A DNA stretch of 12,340 bases, taken from JACJXF01 sp964349045 (GTDB lineage Bacteria > Bacteroidota > Bacteroidia > Bacteroidales > GCA-2748055). Both the position numbers and the translations under genes were made by a program. The stretch covers positions 1 to 12,340 of the forward strand of contig CAYGFI010000143.1 in the NCBI GenBank assembly GCA_964349045.1, given 5' to 3'. This document shows positions 7,882 through 12,340 of the stretch, piece after piece (within the stretch, counting starts at the first letter, position 1; each line of letters opens with the position of its first letter). The notes beneath the pieces were generated by a model, which had not been told where the DNA came from, did no database searches, and worked only from the letters and a program-made list of their open reading frames with translations.

Positions 7882-8042
7882 TAAATGTCTTTCCCCGGAT
7901 TCATAAACTCAAATCATTACCACCCAAACCAATCCTGATTTCACTAAAATCTTTCAAGACTTATCAACACCCCTGTTTAATTGACACTAAATATGGTATT
8001 TTTAACCCATTGGTACAGCTTTATTAAAAAATAATTAAAGCC

Positions 8043-8073
8043 TTGTATTAAAGATCATTGCTAATTAACTTTA
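8043..8073 (+). promoter_or_regulatory. Candidate Bacteroidota-type promoter for dnaE
   Basis: TTG (8043-8045) and TAACTTTA (8066-8073) are separated by 20 nt, fitting the Bacteroidota -33/-7 pattern TTG-N19-21-TAnnTTTG with one mismatch in the -7 box. The box ends 16 nt before the dnaE ATG, so the leader would be only about 10 nt. No Shine-Dalgarno sequence is visible before the ATG (AACCCCACTAC), which is common in this phylum. Confidence 0.4.
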
Positions 8074-8089
8074 AAGAAAACCCCACTAC

Positions 8090-11000
8090 ATGTTCCTGAT
8101 TTTTGATACGGAAACGACCGGATTACCTAAAAGGGACAATGCACCTATTGAGGAGCTCGATAACTGGCCAAGATTGGTGCAGATAGCCTGGCAGATGCAT
8201 GATCATTCAGGGAAATTCATTGGGGCGAAAAATCATATTATTAAACCGGAAGGCTTTACCATTCCTTATTCTGCTGAAAAGGTACATGGAATTTCCACTG
8301 AAAAAGCCCTTGCTGAAGGAGAGGATATCAGGAAAGTTCTTTCGGAATTTGCTGTTGACATCTCAGGTTCGACACTTCTGATTGCTCATAACATCGATTT
8401 CGATATAAATATCGTTGCTGCCGAATTCCTGCGAAATTCAATTGAAAATGATTTCCTGGGTAAAAAGAAACTTTGTACTAAAGTTGAGAGTACCGATTAC
8501 TGCGCTATTCCCGGAGGAAGAGGTGGCAAATATAAGTGGCCCAACCTGGCAGAATTGTATTTTAAACTTTTTCAGGAAGGATTCTCTGATGCGCATAATG
8601 CAACAGCCGATGTTGAGGCTACCGCAAGATGTTTTCTCGAACTGTTGAGGCTTGGAGTTCTGAAGCCTTCTTCTCTGCCTCTTTCTGCTGCAGAAATTAA
8701 TGCTTTCGTTAAATCAAATCCTGACCCAATAGCCCTGGCCGGGGTTGAAGTTAAATCCCGAAAACATAAGACTCAAAGATCAGTTGAAAGTATTGAAAAC
8801 AAACCAGATACTTCAGAGGAAAAAGAAGTGATCCAATTCTCACACCTTCATGTACATACCCAGTATTCCATTCTCGATGGAGCAGCATCCATTGCCGGCT
8901 TAATTCAAAAAGCAAAGGAAAATGGCATGAAAGCTATGGCCATTACGGATCATGGGAACCTTTTCGGCGCAAAGATTTTTCATGGTGAAGCAAAAAAGCA
9001 GGGAATAAAACCCATAATCGGATGTGAGGTTTATTTGGCCAGGAGGTCAATGTATCAAAAGGAAGAAAAAATAGATGCCAGTGGCGACCACCTTGTACTC
9101 CTGGCTAAAAATAAAGAAGGATACCAGAACCTGGTGAAACTTGTTTCCCTGGGATGGATACAGGGGATGTATTATAAACCCAGGATTGATAAGGAATTGC
9201 TAAAGCAGCATTCGAAAGGCCTTATTGCATGCACTGCTTGTCTCGGGGGAGAGATTCCGCAGGAAATAATGAACCATGGAATTGAATCAGCCGGGACTCT
9301 TATTAAAACATACCAGGAAATATTCGGTGACGATCTGTACCTTGAACTCATGCGCCACAAGAGCGAAGATCCCGCGATGAATCACCAGGTTTATAAAGAC
9401 CAGGTTTTTGTCAATAACGTCTTGTTGGATCTTGGGGAAAAGCTCGGAGTCAAGTGCATTGCTACCAATGATGTACATTTTGTAAATCCTGAAGATGCCG
9501 GGGCACACGATCGTTTGATTTGCCTTAGTACAGGAAAAGACCTTGATGATCCATCCCGCGTGAAATATACTCAGCAGGAGTGGTTTAAAACCAGGGAAGA
9601 GATGCAGGAAATTTTCCAGGACGTTCCGCAGGTTTTGTTAAACACCCAGGAAATTGTTGACAAGGTTGAGGCTTATGCTCTTAACCGCGATCCAATTATG
9701 CCTGATTTTCCTCTTCCTGAAGGTTTTGATAATGAGGATGTTTACCTTCATCATTTAAGTTACGGGGGAGCTGCAAGAAGATATCCTGAAATTACCCCTG
9801 AAATAAGAGAAAGAATTGATTTTGAACTGGATGTGATAAAAAACATGGGATTTCCCGGGTATTTCCTCATTGTCCAGGATTTTATCAACCAGGCAAGAAA
9901 GATGGGTGTTGCTGTGGGTCCGGGACGTGGATCGGCTGCCGGATCTGTTGTTGCCTATTGCACAGGAATTACTGACATTGACCCCCTGAAGTATAATCTT
10001 CTTTTTGAACGGTTTCTGAATCCCGACAGGATCTCTCTTCCTGATATCGATATCGACTTCGACGAAGATGGCCGCGAAGATATTCTTCGCTGGGTCGTTA
10101 ATAAATATGGAAAGAATAAGGTCGCTCAGATCATCACCTTTGGAACCATGGCCGCAAAAATGGCCATCCGGGATGTGGCCAGGATACAGAAACTGCCATT
10201 GTCAGAAGCTGACCGTATTGCCAAACTGGTACCGGAAAGACCCGGAACGACACTGAAAAAAGCTTTCGAGGAAGTTCCGGAGCTGCGTAATGCAAGGGAT
10301 TATGGAACTTCTGAAATAATCAGTGTTTTGAAGTATGCCGGTACTCTTGAGGGGTCCGTCAGACATACCGGCATACATGCATGTGGCATAATTATCGGTC
10401 GTGATGACCTTATCGAACATATCCCTGTATGTACTTCTAAAGATTCCGACCTGCTTGTTACCCAGTTCGACGGGAAAAATGTGGAAGATGTGGGTATGTT
10501 AAAAATGGATTTTCTGGGACTGAAAACCTTATCTATTATTAAAGATGCCGTAATCAATGTTTTTGAATCCAAAGGAATCCAGATTGATATCGGAAATTTG
10601 CCAATTGAAGATCAGAAGACCTATGAACTATATTCCAGGGGAGATACAACCGGACTATTCCAGTTTGAATCAGCCGGTATGCGCAAGTATCTCCGCGATC
10701 TGAAACCCAACCGTTTTGAGGATCTGATCGCGATGAACGCACTCTACCGGCCCGGACCTATGGAGTATATTCCCTCCTTTATCAGAAGGAAACACGGTAA
10801 GGAGGTTATTGACTATGCTGTTCCGGAAATGGAAGAGGAACTTAAAGAAACCTATGGCATCACGGTTTACCAGGAACAGGTGATGAGGCTATCACAGCGA
10901 CTGGCCGGATTTACAAGAGGTGAGGCCGACTCGCTCCGGAAAGCAATGGGTAAGAAAATCCGGAAGATGATGGATGAACTTAAAGGAAAGTTCGTAGAAG

Positions 11001-12337
11001 GCTGTCAGAAAAATGGGTATTCTGAAGAAGTCATAAATAAAATCTGGGCCGACTGGGAAGCATTTGCCGAGTATGCTTTTAATAAATCGCATTCCACTTG
11101 TTATGCATATGTATCTTATCAGACAGCATATCTTAAGGCTCATCACCCCGCTGAGTTTATGGCTGCTGTACTTAGCAGAAACTTTGCCGATATTAAAAAG
11201 ATCAGTCTGTTCATGGACGAATGTCGCAGGATGGGCATTGCAGTATTAGGCCCGGATGTCAATGAAAGTAATGTAAAATTTACCGTAAATAAAAAAGGAA
11301 ATATTCGTTTTGGACTCGGCGCCATAAAGGGAGTTGGGGAATCAGCCGTTGCCAAAATTATTGAAGAACGCAAAACAAGAGGTTTTTTTAAAGATATTTA
11401 TGATTTCATCGAGCGTATCGATTTGCGTATCATGACCCGTAAGAATCTTGAAGGACTGGCATCTGCAGGGGTTTTCGACTGTTTTAGCGAAATCAACCGT
11501 GCGCAATATTTCAGCCCGGTTGGAAATGAAGCTGGCTTTTTCGATGCTCTGGTGAAATATGGAAGCAGATTGAACAGTGAAAAATTAAGCACTCAACAAA
11601 GTCTTTTTGGAGGCGGTAATGAAGAAGTAATTATGAAGCCGGTACCTGCCAGCGTCGAAGACTGGCCACTGCTTGAAAGAATTAACAGGGAGAAAGAACT
11701 TATTGGAATGTATCTCACCGCACATCCTCTCGACCGGTTCAGACCGGAAATAAAAAGTTTTTGCAATGTTGATCTGTACGATTTAAACAACCGTTTACCT
11801 GATTTTAAAGCAAAGGATGTTACCTTTGCAGGGATAATAAAATCGTTTCGGGAAGGAATTTCTCAAAAGAACAACAGAGCTTTTGGTATCGCAATCCTGG
11901 AAGATTTCAATGATACCTTTCAGTTACGTCTGTGGGGAAATGAATTTGTGAATCATAAAAAGTACTTTAGTCCCGGTGTTTCAATAATGGTTAAAGCTGC
12001 TGTTGAAGAGTGGACATCAAAAAAAGACGAACGCTCGGGTATTGAGGTGAGGGTTAAAAGTATTCATCTGCTCTCTGAGGTCAGAAAAGATATTGTGCGA
12101 AGTATCTTATTAACCATTAAGCTCACTTCATTAAACGAAATAATGATTGAAGAACTAAATAAATATATAAATAAGGCCGAAAAAGGCACTAATGCAAAAC
12201 TTTTACGCATTCATATTGTTGACAACGAAAGTAATCTTAAGGTGGATATGTTTTCCAGAACACAATACCTGAGTCTTACAGATAAATTTTTTGAATATCT
12301 GGATGCAAATCCTGAAATTGAATATTTGTTGAAATAA
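8090..12337 (+). CDS. dnaE: DNA polymerase III alpha subunit with fused N-terminal DnaQ-type exonuclease
   Basis: A 1415-residue replicative polymerase. Residues 1-190 form a DEDDh exonuclease with all five catalytic residues: D6 and E8 (FDTETTG), D105 (HNIDFD), H169 and D174 (AHNATAD). A charged, probably flexible linker (about 220-249) joins it to a PHP domain (250-530). The polymerase core follows, with GPGRGSAAGS (610-619), the aspartates of PDIDIDFD (D652/D654/D656) and D807 of KMDFLGLKTL. Later come helix-hairpin-helix repeats (about 1070-1135), a beta-clamp motif QQSLF (1169-1173) and an OB fold (about 1243-1330). The last 85 residues are unassigned but sit where other alpha subunits bind the clamp loader. 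The start is fixed because the exonuclease's first strand begins at residue 2. E. coli DnaE is about 1160 residues; the extra length is mainly the exonuclease. The stop is intact, so the gene is complete. Confidence 0.97.
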   Translation: MFLIFDTETTGLPKRDNAPIEELDNWPRLVQIAWQMHDHSGKFIGAKNHIIKPEGFTIPYSAEKVHGISTEKALAEGEDIRKVLSEFAVDISGSTLLIAHNIDFDINIVAAEFLRNSIENDFLGKKKLCTKVESTDYCAIPGGRGGKYKWPNLAELYFKLFQEGFSDAHNATADVEATARCFLELLRLGVLKPSSLPLSAAEINAFVKSNPDPIALAGVEVKSRKHKTQRSVESIENKPDTSEEKEVIQFSHLHVHTQYSILDGAASIAGLIQKAKENGMKAMAITDHGNLFGAKIFHGEAKKQGIKPIIGCEVYLARRSMYQKEEKIDASGDHLVLLAKNKEGYQNLVKLVSLGWIQGMYYKPRIDKELLKQHSKGLIACTACLGGEIPQEIMNHGIESAGTLIKTYQEIFGDDLYLELMRHKSEDPAMNHQVYKDQVFVNNVLLDLGEKLGVKCIATNDVHFVNPEDAGAHDRLICLSTGKDLDDPSRVKYTQQEWFKTREEMQEIFQDVPQVLLNTQEIVDKVEAYALNRDPIMPDFPLPEGFDNEDVYLHHLSYGGAARRYPEITPEIRERIDFELDVIKNMGFPGYFLIVQDFINQARKMGVAVGPGRGSAAGSVVAYCTGITDIDPLKYNLLFERFLNPDRISLPDIDIDFDEDGREDILRWVVNKYGKNKVAQIITFGTMAAKMAIRDVARIQKLPLSEADRIAKLVPERPGTTLKKAFEEVPELRNARDYGTSEIISVLKYAGTLEGSVRHTGIHACGIIIGRDDLIEHIPVCTSKDSDLLVTQFDGKNVEDVGMLKMDFLGLKTLSIIKDAVINVFESKGIQIDIGNLPIEDQKTYELYSRGDTTGLFQFESAGMRKYLRDLKPNRFEDLIAMNALYRPGPMEYIPSFIRRKHGKEVIDYAVPEMEEELKETYGITVYQEQVMRLSQRLAGFTRGEADSLRKAMGKKIRKMMDELKGKFVEGCQKNGYSEEVINKIWADWEAFAEYAFNKSHSTCYAYVSYQTAYLKAHHPAEFMAAVLSRNFADIKKISLFMDECRRMGIAVLGPDVNESNVKFTVNKKGNIRFGLGAIKGVGESAVAKIIEERKTRGFFKDIYDFIERIDLRIMTRKNLEGLASAGVFDCFSEINRAQYFSPVGNEAGFFDALVKYGSRLNSEKLSTQQSLFGGGNEEVIMKPVPASVEDWPLLERINREKELIGMYLTAHPLDRFRPEIKSFCNVDLYDLNNRLPDFKAKDVTFAGIIKSFREGISQKNNRAFGIAILEDFNDTFQLRLWGNEFVNHKKYFSPGVSIMVKAAVEEWTSKKDERSGIEVRVKSIHLLSEVRKDIVRSILLTIKLTSLNEIMIEELNKYINKAEKGTNAKLLRIHIVDNESNLKVDMFSRTQYLSLTDKFFEYLDANPEIEYLLK

Positions 12338-12340
12338 TTA

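Larger units (their letters stand above)
7731..8089. other. 359-bp divergent intergenic region between mutA and dnaE
   Basis: No credible gene is present. The only sizeable open frame (7830-8027, plus, 65 codons) has no recognisable domain. The region must hold the start signals for mutA (leftward) and dnaE (rightward); candidates for both are listed separately. It also contains a small hairpin GTCCT-GAA-AGGAC (7802-7814), a duplicated 10-mer ATGTATAATG and a palindrome ATGCGCAT (7841-7848). The stretch from about 7890 to 8040 shows nothing I can interpret. Confidence 0.6.

Noticed and set aside
7830..8027. 65-codon plus-strand open frame in the mutA-dnaE intergenic region
   Set aside because: It has no recognisable domain, no ribosome-binding site and biased low-complexity content. 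It crosses the repeat cluster and ends just before the dnaE promoter candidate, so a chance frame is more likely.

Overview
The window is most likely a chromosomal piece from a Bacteroidota bacterium, probably of the Bacteroidales or a related order. The reasons are the DNA polymerase III alpha subunit with a DnaQ-type exonuclease fused at its N-terminus, the heterodimeric methylmalonyl-CoA mutase, the secreted DUF1080 and GH140-like (DUF4038) proteins, AT-rich intergenic DNA, weak or absent Shine-Dalgarno sequences, and promoter candidates of the TTG/TAnnTTTG type. It is draft-quality sequence: there is a run of exactly 100 Ns at 2684-2783.

Layout. Positions 33-7730 are all on the minus strand. 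In transcription order they are mutA (5868-7730) and mutB (3657-5810), a ChbG/YdjC-like lipoprotein deacetylase (2575-3572, interrupted by the N gap), an internally deleted remnant of an AAA_14/DUF4143 ATPase (2242-2472), a secreted DUF1080 protein (1410-2147) and a secreted DUF4038/GH140-like glycosidase (33-1400). A 359-bp intergenic region (7731-8089) separates mutA from a divergent dnaE (8090-12337, plus strand), whose stop codon lies three bases before the window ends.

How the genes relate. MutA and MutB form the two-subunit adenosylcobalamin enzyme that interconverts methylmalonyl-CoA and succinyl-CoA; only MutB keeps the catalytic and cobalamin-binding residues. The three exported carbohydrate-related proteins (deacetylase, DUF1080, DUF4038) look like part of a glycan-degrading accessory set, with the last two only 9 bp apart. 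They have no evident mechanistic link to mutAB. dnaE is a core replication gene with three candidate activities in one chain: a DEDDh exonuclease, a PHP domain with an apparently complete metal site, and the polymerase.

Main points for a second look. The N gap is almost certainly an assembly artefact: an identical 55-bp sequence lies on both sides, and collapsing it restores an intact 280-residue deacetylase. The ATPase remnant looks like an in-frame deletion joining the two ends of a much longer gene. The polymerase appears to carry two potential proofreading sites. I see no CRISPR array, tRNA, rRNA, insertion sequence or convincing new defence or mobile system.
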